Assembly: GCF_035989885.1 (NCBI RefSeq)
Contig: NZ_CP108518.1
Span: 5,385,001 to 5,449,000, forward strand
Direction: 5' to 3'
DNA length: 64,000 nt
Origin: Streptomyces sp. NBC_01232
Lineage (GTDB): Bacteria; Actinomycetota; Actinomycetes; Streptomycetales; Streptomycetaceae
Within the stretch, counting starts at the first letter, position 1. Every line of letters begins with the position of its first letter. Below are positions 32,392-40,712 of the stretch, piece by piece. A program made the position numbers and the translations under genes. The notes below the pieces were generated by a model. That model worked only from the letters and a program-made list of their open reading frames with translations, did not search any database and was not told where the DNA came from.

Positions 32392-34152
32392 ATGTCTTCC
32401 GCCGGACCTGCCCGTCATCTCACAGCGCGCCGCGTGGCCGCCGTCACCGTCAGCCTCGTCCTGGCCGGGGGCGCCGCGGCCTGCGGGCCCAAGGACGGTG
32501 CGGACAAGGCCGGTTCGGGCGCCAAGCCGGGCGCCGCCGGGGGTGCGCCGCAGAAGGGCGGCACCCTGAGCGTCCTCAACTCCGAGCCGCAGAGCGACTT
32601 CGACCCGGCCCGGCTCTACACCTCGGGCGGCGGAAACGTTCCCTCGCTGGTCTTCCGCACCCTGACCACCCGCAACCGCGAGGACGGCCCGGCCGGCACC
32701 AAGGTCGTGCCCGACCTGGCCACCGACACCGGAAAGCCCAACGCCGACGCCACCGAGTGGACGTACACGCTCAAGGACGGGCTGAAGTACGAGGACGGCT
32801 CCCCGATCACCACCGCCGACATCAAGTACGGCATCGAACGGTCCTTCGCCGCCGAGCTGTCGGGCGGAGCCCCGTACCTGCGGGACTGGCTGGTCGGCGG
32901 GGAGAGCTACGAGGGCCCCTACAAGGACGGCGGCAAGGGCCTCGACTCGATCCTCGTACCCGACGCGAAGACGATCGTCTTCAAACTCCGCAAGCCCGAG
33001 GGCGAATTCCCCTTCGTCGCCACGCAGACGCAGTTCGCACCCGTCCCCAGGGCCAAGGACACCGGGGTCACGTACGAGGAACACCCCGTCTCCTCCGGCC
33101 CGTACAAGGTCGTCAAGAACGACAACGACGGCGAGCACCTCACCCTGGAGCGCAACGAGCACTGGGACGAGAAGACCGACGAGGAGCGCAAGGCCTACCC
33201 GGACAGGATCGACGTCCGCTCCGGCCTGGACGCGGCCGTCATCAACCAGAGACTGACCACCAGCTCCGGTCCCGACGCCGCCGCCGTCACCACCGACACC
33301 AACCTCGGCCCGGCCGAGCTCGCCCGGATCGGCGACTCCGCCGACAAGAACGAGCTCGCCGGACGCGTCGGCACCGGCCACTTCGGCTACGTCAACTACC
33401 TGGCCTTCAACCCGAAGGTGGCCCCCTTCGACAATCCGAAGGTGCGCCAGGCCATCTCCTACGCCATCAACCGCACCAGCGTCGTCAACGCCGCCGGAGG
33501 ATCCGCGCTGGCCGAACCGGCCACCACCTTCCTGCCCGAGCGCGAGGCCTTCGGCTTCACCCCCTACGACCACTTCCCGGCGGGGAAGACCGGCGACCCG
33601 GCCAAGGCCAAGCAGCTGCTGGCGGAGGCGGGCTTCCCCGACGGCGTCACCGTCACCCTGACCCACTCCACCGCGCAGAACCGCCAGACCAGCCCCGAGG
33701 TCGCCACCGCCGTGCAGCAGGCGCTCGCCGCCGCCGGGATCACCGTCAAGCTGGAGGGCCTGGAGAACAACGCCTTCAACGAGAAGCGCTGGGACGTCAA
33801 GAACACCCCCGGCTTCTTCCTCTCCCGCTGGGGCGCCGACTGGCCCTCCGGCGCCCCCTTCCTCGCGCCGATCTTCGACGGCCGGCAGATCGTGACCAAC
33901 GGCTCCAACTACAACCACGCGCAGCTCAACGACCCGGCCGTGAACGCCGAGATCGACGAGATCGCCAAGCTGACCGACCTCGCGGCCGCCGGCAAGCGCT
34001 GGGGAGCACTCGACAAGAAGATCGGCGAGCAGGCCCTGGCCGTGCCGCTCTTCCACCCGGTCTACAAGCGACTCGTCGGCAAGGACGTCAAGAACGTCGT
34101 CATCAGCGACTGGACCGGCGTCCTCGACGTCTCGCAGGTCTCCGTCAAGTGA
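32392..34152 (+). CDS. ABC transporter substrate-binding lipoprotein (peptide/nickel family 5)
   Basis: A 586-residue solute-binding protein. A lipoprotein signal (RRVAAVTVSLVLAGGAAA before Cys31) anchors it to the membrane face. The mature part has the family 5 (DppA/OppA) pattern: GGTLSVLNSEPQSDFDPARL at the N-terminus, WTYTLKDGLKYEDGSPITTA, DIKYGIERSF, then PFDNPKVRQAISYAINRTSV and YKRLVGKDVKNVVI. It should bind oligopeptides or a similar ligand and deliver it to the two permeases encoded next. Its stop overlaps the next start (GTGA). Confidence 0.92.
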   Translation: MSSAGPARHLTARRVAAVTVSLVLAGGAAACGPKDGADKAGSGAKPGAAGGAPQKGGTLSVLNSEPQSDFDPARLYTSGGGNVPSLVFRTLTTRNREDGPAGTKVVPDLATDTGKPNADATEWTYTLKDGLKYEDGSPITTADIKYGIERSFAAELSGGAPYLRDWLVGGESYEGPYKDGGKGLDSILVPDAKTIVFKLRKPEGEFPFVATQTQFAPVPRAKDTGVTYEEHPVSSGPYKVVKNDNDGEHLTLERNEHWDEKTDEERKAYPDRIDVRSGLDAAVINQRLTTSSGPDAAAVTTDTNLGPAELARIGDSADKNELAGRVGTGHFGYVNYLAFNPKVAPFDNPKVRQAISYAINRTSVVNAAGGSALAEPATTFLPEREAFGFTPYDHFPAGKTGDPAKAKQLLAEAGFPDGVTVTLTHSTAQNRQTSPEVATAVQQALAAAGITVKLEGLENNAFNEKRWDVKNTPGFFLSRWGADWPSGAPFLAPIFDGRQIVTNGSNYNHAQLNDPAVNAEIDEIAKLTDLAAAGKRWGALDKKIGEQALAVPLFHPVYKRLVGKDVKNVVISDWTGVLDVSQVSVK

Positions 34153-35147
34153 GCGTCGCCCTGAAGCAGCCGGCACCCGACCTGCCGGTGCCCGCGTCCG
34201 GGGCGATCGCCCCGGGCGCGGGCACCGCGCGCCAGGTCTGGCGGCGCGTGCGCCGCCGGCCGGCGGCCCTCGTGGCCGCCGGGGTGCTCGCCCTGCTCGT
34301 CCTCCTCGCCCTCGCCGCGCCGCTGCTCGCGCAGCTCACCGGCCAGGACCCGAACACCTACCACGACGACCTCGTCGACTCCGCGCGCGGCGGGGTCCCG
34401 CTCGGCTCCTTCGGCGGGATCTCCGCCGACCACTGGCTCGGCGTGGAACCGGGCACCGGCCGCGACCTGCTGACCCGGCTTCTTCACGGCGCCCGCATCT
34501 CGCTGCTCGTCGCCCTCGGGGCCGTCGTCGTCCAGACGCTCGTCGGCGTGGGCGTCGGACTCGCCGCCGCGCTCGGCGGCCGCCTCGCGGGCCAGCTCAT
34601 CGGCCGGTTCACCGACGTGATGATCGCGCTGCCGATGCTGGTGATCGGTATCGCCCTCACCGCGGTCGTCCCGCCCGACTTCCCGCGGCCGCTGCTGCTG
34701 ATCCTCGTCATCGGACTGCTCGACTGGGGCGGCACCGCCCGGATGGTGCGCGCCCAGGCCCTCGCCCTGCGCGGCCTCGACTTCGTCGACGCCGCCCGCC
34801 TCTCGGGCAGGGGACCGGTGGCCGTCGCCCGCCGCGAGCTGCTGCCCTCGCTGGCCGCGCCCGTCATCACCTACGCCGCGATCAAGGTGCCCACCGCCAT
34901 CGTCGCCGAGGCCTCGCTGTCCTTCCTCGGCGTCGGCGTGAAGCCGCCCACGCCCTCCTGGGGGCAGATGCTCGCCGGCGCACAGACCTGGTTCCGCGCC
35001 GACCCGGCCTACGTCCTGCTCCCCGCCGGGCTGCTGTTCGTCACCGTTCTCGCCTTCACCGTGCTCGGCGACGCCGTCCGCACGGCCCTCGACCCGCGCG
35101 AAGGCTCCCGCCTGCGGGTCGGCACCGACAAGGAGCGCAGGGCGTGA
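34149..35147 (+). CDS. ABC transporter permease, DppC type
   Basis: A 332-residue inner-membrane permease. The GTG at 34149 overlaps the upstream TGA. After a Pro/Ala-rich cytoplasmic N-terminus come a first helix (AALVAAGVLALLVLLALAAP), a long outside loop with the HWLGVEPGTGRDLLTRLLHG motif (the DppC/OppC HPLGTDxxGRD motif), and five more helices. The EAA coupling loop is ARLSGRGPVAVARRELLPSL. It forms the channel with the next gene product. In most operons the DppB-type gene precedes DppC; here the order is reversed. Confidence 0.92.
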   Translation: MSVALKQPAPDLPVPASGAIAPGAGTARQVWRRVRRRPAALVAAGVLALLVLLALAAPLLAQLTGQDPNTYHDDLVDSARGGVPLGSFGGISADHWLGVEPGTGRDLLTRLLHGARISLLVALGAVVVQTLVGVGVGLAAALGGRLAGQLIGRFTDVMIALPMLVIGIALTAVVPPDFPRPLLLILVIGLLDWGGTARMVRAQALALRGLDFVDAARLSGRGPVAVARRELLPSLAAPVITYAAIKVPTAIVAEASLSFLGVGVKPPTPSWGQMLAGAQTWFRADPAYVLLPAGLLFVTVLAFTVLGDAVRTALDPREGSRLRVGTDKERRA

Positions 35148-36136
35148 CCCTCTTCGTACTCAAACGGACCGGCGGCGCACTCCTCGTGCTGCTCACCCTG
35201 TCCGTCATCGTCTACGCCCTCTTCTACCTCGCCCCCGGCGACCCCGCCCGCCTCGCCTGCGGGGAGCGCTGCAACCCGGCGCAGATCGCCCAGGTCCGCG
35301 AACAGCTCGGGCTGAACGATTCCGCCCCCACCCAGTACCTGCACTTCCTCCAGGGGCTGCTGGCCGGCCGCGACCACTCCGGCGGAGCCGGGCTCGTCCT
35401 GCACTGCGACGCGCCCTGCCTGGGATTCTCGTACCAGAACGACCAGCAGGTCACCGAGCTGATCCTGGACCGACTGCCCGCCACATTGTCGCTGGCGCTG
35501 GGCGCGCTGGTGATCTGGCTGGTCGTCGGCGTCGGCACCGGGCTGCTGTCCGCGCTGCGCCGCGGCGGCATCACCGAACGGGCGCTGACCGTCCTCACGC
35601 TCGCCGGGACCGGCACCCCCGTCTTCATCCTGGGGCTGCTGCTGCTCATGACCGTCTGCGCCCACCTCCAGTGGCTGCCCTTCCCGACGTACGTGCCGCT
35701 GAGCGAGGACCCCGAGCAGTGGGCCTGGAACCTGCTCCTGCCCTGGGTCACCCTCGGCTTCTTCGAGAGCGCCAAGTACGCCCGTCTCACCCGCAGTTCG
35801 ACCCTGGAGACGCTCGCCGAGGACCACATCCGCACCTTCCGCGCCTACGGGGTGGGGGAGCGGGCCGTCGTCACCCGGCACGCGGTGCGCGGCGCCGTGG
35901 CCCCCGTGATCGCGCTCAGCGCCGTGGACTTCGGCACGATGATCGGCGGCGCCGTGCTGACGGAGTCGCTGTTCGGGATCCCCGGCCTCGGCAAGACCCT
36001 CATCGACGGGGTGCGCGTCGTGGACCTGCCCGTCGTGGTGGGCGTCGTCCTCACGATCGGCACGGCCGTGGTCCTCGCGGGCGCGATCGCCGACCTGCTG
36101 TACGCCGCCGCGGACCGAAGGGTGACCCTCGCATGA
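35144..36136 (+). CDS. ABC transporter permease, DppB type
   Basis: A 330-residue permease with six helices, GTG start overlapping the upstream stop. It begins with the typical LKRTGGALLVLLTLSVIVYA helix and LAPGDPARLACGERC loop (the PGDP motif of DppB/OppB). The EAA coupling loop is IRTFRAYGVGERAVVTRHAV. The loop at about residues 40-90 has four cysteines (ACGERC and HCDAPC), unusual for this family, so an extracytoplasmic disulfide or metal site is possible. It is followed by the ATPase gene with an ATGA overlap. Confidence 0.92.
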   Translation: MTLFVLKRTGGALLVLLTLSVIVYALFYLAPGDPARLACGERCNPAQIAQVREQLGLNDSAPTQYLHFLQGLLAGRDHSGGAGLVLHCDAPCLGFSYQNDQQVTELILDRLPATLSLALGALVIWLVVGVGTGLLSALRRGGITERALTVLTLAGTGTPVFILGLLLLMTVCAHLQWLPFPTYVPLSEDPEQWAWNLLLPWVTLGFFESAKYARLTRSSTLETLAEDHIRTFRAYGVGERAVVTRHAVRGAVAPVIALSAVDFGTMIGGAVLTESLFGIPGLGKTLIDGVRVVDLPVVVGVVLTIGTAVVLAGAIADLLYAAADRRVTLA

Positions 36137-37800
36137 CGCACTCGCTGGTGGAGGTCACCGACCTCGTCGTCGAATTCCCGGTCGGCGGGGCGGGGGAGCA
36201 CGTACGGGCCGTGGACGGGGTCTCCTTCACCCTGGAGGCCGGCCGGGCCCTGGGCATCGTGGGCGAGTCCGGCAGCGGCAAGTCCACCGTGGCCACCGCC
36301 CTGCTCGGACTGCACCGCGGTACGGGCGCCCGCCTCGGCGGAACCGTCCGGGTGGGCGGCACCGACGTGGCCACCGCGTCGGCGGCCGAACTGCGCCGGC
36401 TGCGCGGCGGGACCGCCGCCATGGTCTTCCAGGACCCGCTGAGCGCCCTGGACCCGTACTACGCCATCGGCGACCAGATCGCCGAGGTCCACCGGATCCA
36501 CGCGGACGTCTCCCGGCGGGCCGCCCGGGCCCGGGCCGTCGAGGTGCTCGACCGGGTGGGCATCCCGGACGCGGTACGCCGCTCCCGCGCCAGGCCGCAC
36601 GAGTTCAGCGGCGGCATGCGGCAACGGGCCCTCATCGCCATGGCGCTGGCCTGCGAGCCGCGGCTGCTGATCGCCGACGAGCCGACCACCGCACTGGACG
36701 TCACCGTCCAGGCCCAGATACTCGACCTGCTGCACGGGCTGCGCGAGGAGCGCGGGCTCGGGCTGCTGCTGGTCACCCATGACGTGGGGGTGGCGGCGGA
36801 GAGCGTGGACGAGGTGCTGGTCATGCGGGGTGGCGGCGCCGTCGAGCGGGGGGCGGTGGCTTCCGTCCTGGCCGCACCGGTGGAGGCGTACACGCGGGCC
36901 CTGCTGGCGGCGGTGCCGAGGCTGGACGGGCCGCGCCGTTCCCGGGGATCCGCCCCGGACCCCGAGCCTCGAACGCCGACGGGGCCGGAGGTGCCGCCGG
37001 CCGGGGAAGGGGCGCCCGTTGTCGAGGCCTTCGCGTTGCGACGGGAGTTCGGGCGGGGGCGGCGCAGGGTCACAGCCGTCGCCGGGGTGTCCCTCGCCGT
37101 GCACGCCGGGGAGACGCTGGGGATCGTCGGCGAGAGCGGCTCCGGCAAGAGCACGCTCGGGAGGATGCTCGTCGGCCTCCTGGAGCCCGGCTCCGGGCAG
37201 CTGCGCCGCGACGGCGCCGAGGTCACCGGCGTCGCGAGCGGTGTGCAAATGGTGTTCCAGGACCCCGTGTCCTCCCTCAACCCGCGCCGCTCCATCGGCG
37301 AGTCCATCGCCGACCCGTTGCGCGCCGCCGGGGAACGGAACGAGGCGGCCGTACGGGCCCGGGTGGAGGAGCTGCTGCTGCGCGTCGGGCTGGAGGCCGA
37401 GCACTACGACCGCTACCCGCACGAGTTCAGCGGCGGCCAGCGCCAGCGGGTGGGCATCGCACGGGCGCTGGCGCCGCGGCCCCGGCTGATCGTCTGCGAC
37501 GAGCCGGTCTCCGCCCTCGACGTGACCACCCAGGCGCAGGTCACCGCCCTGCTCGCGGAGCTCCAGCGGGAGCTCGGCATCGCCCTGGTCTTCATCGCGC
37601 ACGACCTGGCGGTGGTCCGGCAGGTCAGCGACCGGGTGGCCGTCATGCGGGCCGGCGAGATCGTCGAGGAAGGCCCGGTCGACCAGGTCTACGACCGCCC
37701 GGCCCACGCCTACACCCGGCAGCTGCTGGCCGCCGTACCGGCCCTGGATCCCGGGCGGGCCGCCGATCGCCGCAGGACGCGGCAGGAGGTCTTCGCGTAG
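36133..37800 (+). CDS. Fused dual ATPase of a peptide-type ABC transporter (DppD-DppF fusion)
   Basis: A 555-residue protein containing two complete nucleotide-binding domains joined by a Pro-rich linker (about 265-300). Domain 1: Walker A GIVGESGSGKST, Q-loop VFQDPLSALDP, signature HEFSGGMRQR, Walker B LLIADEPTTALD, switch VTHD. Domain 2: Walker A GIVGESGSGKST, Q-loop VFQDPVSSLNP, signature EFSGGQRQR, Walker B LIVCDEPVSALD, switch IAHD. In most systems DppD and DppF are separate; the fusion fixes a 1:1 pair. Both sites look catalytically competent. It completes the transporter operon. Confidence 0.93.
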   Translation: MTHSLVEVTDLVVEFPVGGAGEHVRAVDGVSFTLEAGRALGIVGESGSGKSTVATALLGLHRGTGARLGGTVRVGGTDVATASAAELRRLRGGTAAMVFQDPLSALDPYYAIGDQIAEVHRIHADVSRRAARARAVEVLDRVGIPDAVRRSRARPHEFSGGMRQRALIAMALACEPRLLIADEPTTALDVTVQAQILDLLHGLREERGLGLLLVTHDVGVAAESVDEVLVMRGGGAVERGAVASVLAAPVEAYTRALLAAVPRLDGPRRSRGSAPDPEPRTPTGPEVPPAGEGAPVVEAFALRREFGRGRRRVTAVAGVSLAVHAGETLGIVGESGSGKSTLGRMLVGLLEPGSGQLRRDGAEVTGVASGVQMVFQDPVSSLNPRRSIGESIADPLRAAGERNEAAVRARVEELLLRVGLEAEHYDRYPHEFSGGQRQRVGIARALAPRPRLIVCDEPVSALDVTTQAQVTALLAELQRELGIALVFIAHDLAVVRQVSDRVAVMRAGEIVEEGPVDQVYDRPAHAYTRQLLAAVPALDPGRAADRRRTRQEVFA

Positions 37801-37909
37801 CCGGGCTACCGGTGGGCCCGCTGCGGTCCGGCCCCGTTCCGAGGCTGTACTTCTAGCGTGCTCGAACGCGAACCGTACGGGAAAGTTACGACTCTTCACC
37901 CCTTCCGGT

Positions 37910-37937
37910 GGCGCGACGGACAACCGTCCGTCGCGCC
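37910..37937 (+). terminator. Hairpin after the ABC transporter operon
   Basis: Perfect 12-bp stem GGCGCGACGGAC (37910-37921) with its complement (37926-37937) around AACC, in the 212-bp gap before the glycosyltransferase gene. It could terminate the transporter operon or lie in the next leader. Confidence 0.55.
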
Positions 37938-38012
37938 TTCGGCATATCCGCTTGAGTTCTCCCGCGGCGGGTCGCCTGACCGAACGGCGACCGCCTGAAC
38001 GGGAGATCGGGG

Positions 38013-39626
38013 GTGCCACTCGTGCGGATCGGACTGCTCACGGAAGGTGGTTATCCGTATGCGACGGGAGAGGCGAGGCTGTGGTGCGACCGGCTCGTGC
38101 GCGGGCTCCCGCAGCACGAGTTCGAGATCTACGCACTGAGCCGCAGCGCCGAGCAGGAGCGCACCCGGGTGCCACTGCCCGAGAACGCCGTCCGGGTCCG
38201 GACGGCCCCCCTGTGGGCCCCCGCCGACGACGGGCGCAGCTACTCCCGGCGTGAACGCCGCCGGTTCGTGGACTGCTTCAAGGAGCTGGTCCACGGGATC
38301 TGCGCCGGTGAGCCGGAGCCCTTCGCCGCCGGCCTGTACGGGCTCGCCGGACTCGCCCGCGAACAGGGCGGGATGTACGCGGCCCTGCGCTCCGAGTCCG
38401 CCGTGCGGGCCCTGGAGTCCGCCTGCCGGGCGCCCGGCGCCGCACGGACCGTACGGACGGCGCAGGTGACCGACCTGCTGGAGTTCGTCGACGAACTGGA
38501 AGTCATGCTGCGGCCGTTGTCCCTCGACTGGTACGAGGAGAACTCCGAGCCCGGTGGCCTCGGCGAGGCCGACATCTGCCACGCGGCCGCGGGCGGGGTG
38601 GCAGCGCTCCCCGGACTCCTGGCCAAACGCTTCTTCGGGGTCCCGCTCCTGGTCACCGAGTACGGGGTGCAGCTGCGGGCCCACTACCTGGCCCAGCTCG
38701 ACACCCGGAGCGAGCCGGAGACCCGCCCCGCCGTACGGGCCCTGCTCGCGGCCTTCCACCTGCGGCTGGCCACCGAGATCTACGCCCGGGCCGACTTCCT
38801 GACCCCCGGGAACGCGCACGCCCGGCGCTGGCAGGAGCGGTGCGGGGCCACCCGGGAACGGCTGCGGACCGTCTATCCCGGGATGGAGGCGGACCGATTC
38901 GCCACCGTCGGGGAGGCCGCGGACTGCGGGGACCCCGACACGCTGGTGTGGGTCGGCCGGGTGGAGCCCGCCAAGGACCTCATCGCGCTGCTGCACGCCT
39001 TCGCCGAGGTCCGCCGGGCCGCGCCCGGCACCCGGCTGCGGATCTTCGCCACCGCCGTGGCCCCCGGCTACCTGACCGACTGCCGTTCCCTGGCGGCCCA
39101 GTTGTTCCCCGACGAGGCCGCCGACACGGTCACCGTGGGGGAGAACCCGGTCTCCTTCGAGGAGATCGGCGGACCCGACGCCCCCACCACGGCCGAGGCG
39201 TACGGTGCCGGGCGCGTCGTCGTGCTGTCCTCCGTGATCGAGGGCTTCCCGGTCACCCTCGCCGAGGCGATGCTCTGCGGGCGCGCCACCGTCTCCACCG
39301 ACGTCGGCGCGGTCTGCGAGGTCATCGGCGGCACCGGCCTCGTGGTCCCGCCCCGCAATCCCCGGGCGCTCGCCGAGGCCTGCCTGTCGCTGCTGCAGGA
39401 CCCCGAGCGGGCGCAGCGGCTCGGCGCCGCCGCCCGGGCCCGGGCCCTGGAGCTCTTCACCGTCGAGCAGAACGTGGCCGCCTTCCAGGAGATCTACCTG
39501 CGGCTGCTGGCCAAGGGCTCCGCGCGGCCGGACGGCGGGATCCCCTTCGCCCGGCCCCCGGAGGCCCGGGTGCCCGGCCACTGGACCAGCCCGACGTGGG
39601 CTCCCGCCCCGGAGGCGAGCGTATGA
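38013..39626 (+). CDS. GT4-family glycosyltransferase with DUF3492 (PelF-like) N-domain
   Basis: A 537-residue GT-B enzyme, GTG start. Residues about 1-290 form the DUF3492 acceptor-side domain (RIGLLTEGGYPYATGEARLW near the start), the hallmark of PelF-like transferases. Residues about 300-500 are the GT4 donor domain: VWVGRVEPAKDL, then SSVIEGFPVTLAEAM (E-x7-E motif) and STDVGAVCEVIGGTGLVV. PelF polymerises the Pel exopolysaccharide from UDP-hexosamine in Gram-negative bacteria; here the substrate is unknown. No signal peptide, so cytoplasmic. The next gene overlaps by 4 nt. Confidence 0.88.
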   Translation: MPLVRIGLLTEGGYPYATGEARLWCDRLVRGLPQHEFEIYALSRSAEQERTRVPLPENAVRVRTAPLWAPADDGRSYSRRERRRFVDCFKELVHGICAGEPEPFAAGLYGLAGLAREQGGMYAALRSESAVRALESACRAPGAARTVRTAQVTDLLEFVDELEVMLRPLSLDWYEENSEPGGLGEADICHAAAGGVAALPGLLAKRFFGVPLLVTEYGVQLRAHYLAQLDTRSEPETRPAVRALLAAFHLRLATEIYARADFLTPGNAHARRWQERCGATRERLRTVYPGMEADRFATVGEAADCGDPDTLVWVGRVEPAKDLIALLHAFAEVRRAAPGTRLRIFATAVAPGYLTDCRSLAAQLFPDEAADTVTVGENPVSFEEIGGPDAPTTAEAYGAGRVVVLSSVIEGFPVTLAEAMLCGRATVSTDVGAVCEVIGGTGLVVPPRNPRALAEACLSLLQDPERAQRLGAAARARALELFTVEQNVAAFQEIYLRLLAKGSARPDGGIPFARPPEARVPGHWTSPTWAPAPEASV

Positions 39627-40573
39627 CCACCGTCGACCCCGAGATCTCGGCCCCGGCGCCGCCGGAGAGCGCGGCCGCCGGTCCGGCCCGGAACCCTGCC
39701 GCGGGCACCGGCCCCTCCGCCGCCCGGCGCAAGGCCGCCGGGGATCCCGTCAAGGCCCTGCTGCACCGTCACCGGGACCTGTGCGAGCGGGCCGTGGACC
39801 CGCTGGAGATCGCCGCCGGGCTGGAGGCCCACGGCATCACCGACCGCACCGCCGCCCGCTTCCGGCACCGGGACGTCTTCTCCCTCGCCGAGGAGCTGTA
39901 TGCGCGCAGCCCCCACGAGGAGGTCTCCGCGGCCGCGCCCGCCCTGGTCCCGGCCGGCCCCGCCGCCTTCCGCGGCTTCGGCTACGCGCTGCTGCCCGCC
40001 GCCCTCGCCTGCTCCGCGGCCGCCGCCGGGCAGGTGTGGGCCGGGGCCGCCGCCGCGGCCGCCGTCGCCGCCGCCCTGGTGTGGCCCGGGCGGGCCGCCG
40101 GGGGCCGGTTCCCCTACGCGGCGCACCTGCTGGCCGCGGCCGTCGCCGGCTGGGCCGTGTACCGCCACGGCACCGCCCTCGCGGTCGGCCTCGCGCTGGC
40201 CGTCGTCCCCGGGCACCTGGCCGCCGTCGCCTTCGCCGCCGGGGGCAGGGCCCGGCTCGACGGGAGCCGCGCCCTGGAGGACTTCGCCGACCGGACCCGT
40301 CCGCTGCTGGTGGCGGCCGTCGCCGTGTTCACCGGGGCAGCGGCCGGGGCCGCCGCACTCGCCGGGACACCGCTGCCGGTGGCCGTGCCGCTCGCCCTGC
40401 TGCTGTTCCTGACCCGGCTCCTGCTGCGGCACGGCGCGCACCGCGCACCGCTCGGCGCCGCCCTCGCCCTCGCCCTGGTGCCCGTCCCGGAGGCGGCCCT
40501 CGCCGCCGCGGCCGGACTCCTCGTACACGCCGTCCTCGCCCTGTCCCGCGCATCCGCGCATGCGAGGCCCTGA
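39623..40573 (+). CDS. Polytopic membrane protein coupled to the PelF-like transferase
   Basis: A 316-residue protein whose ATG overlaps the glycosyltransferase stop (ATGA). Residues 1-115 are cytoplasmic, with an Ala/Pro arm and a charged helical part (ALLHRHRDLCERAVDPLEIA). Residues about 117-316 contain around seven or eight Ala/Leu/Val-rich membrane helices. It is shorter than PelG (about 450 residues) and shows no motif of that family, but its place next to a PelF-type transferase suggests a partner in polymer export. That role is inference only. Confidence 0.72.
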   Translation: MTTVDPEISAPAPPESAAAGPARNPAAGTGPSAARRKAAGDPVKALLHRHRDLCERAVDPLEIAAGLEAHGITDRTAARFRHRDVFSLAEELYARSPHEEVSAAAPALVPAGPAAFRGFGYALLPAALACSAAAAGQVWAGAAAAAAVAAALVWPGRAAGGRFPYAAHLLAAAVAGWAVYRHGTALAVGLALAVVPGHLAAVAFAAGGRARLDGSRALEDFADRTRPLLVAAVAVFTGAAAGAAALAGTPLPVAVPLALLLFLTRLLLRHGAHRAPLGAALALALVPVPEAALAAAAGLLVHAVLALSRASAHARP

Positions 40574-40673
40574 CGTCCCCGGGACGTCCCCAGACCTTCG
40601 GAGCCGACGCCGAGGCGCTTTACCCGTACCCCGCCCCACCCGTCCGTCCACCCGTCCGCAAGGAGAAACAGAC

Positions 40674-40712
40674 ATGACCGGCCAGCCAACCAACCAAGGG
40701 GTCACGCGATGA
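40674..40712 (+). CDS. 12-codon mini-ORF coupled to the epimerase start
   Basis: ATG at 40674 with AAGGAG 8 nt upstream encodes MTGQPTNQGVTR and ends CGATGA, so its stop overlaps the epimerase ATG (40709) by 4 nt. The best ribosome binding site in the region belongs to this mini-ORF; the epimerase itself has AAGGGG 8 nt upstream. It may deliver ribosomes to the epimerase by coupling. Confidence 0.5.
   Translation: MTGQPTNQGVTR

Noticed and set aside
32301..34148. N-terminal extension of the DppC-type permease (948 codons)
   Set aside because: It is a shadow frame of the binding-protein gene. The GTG at 34149 overlaps that gene's stop and starts a normal permease.
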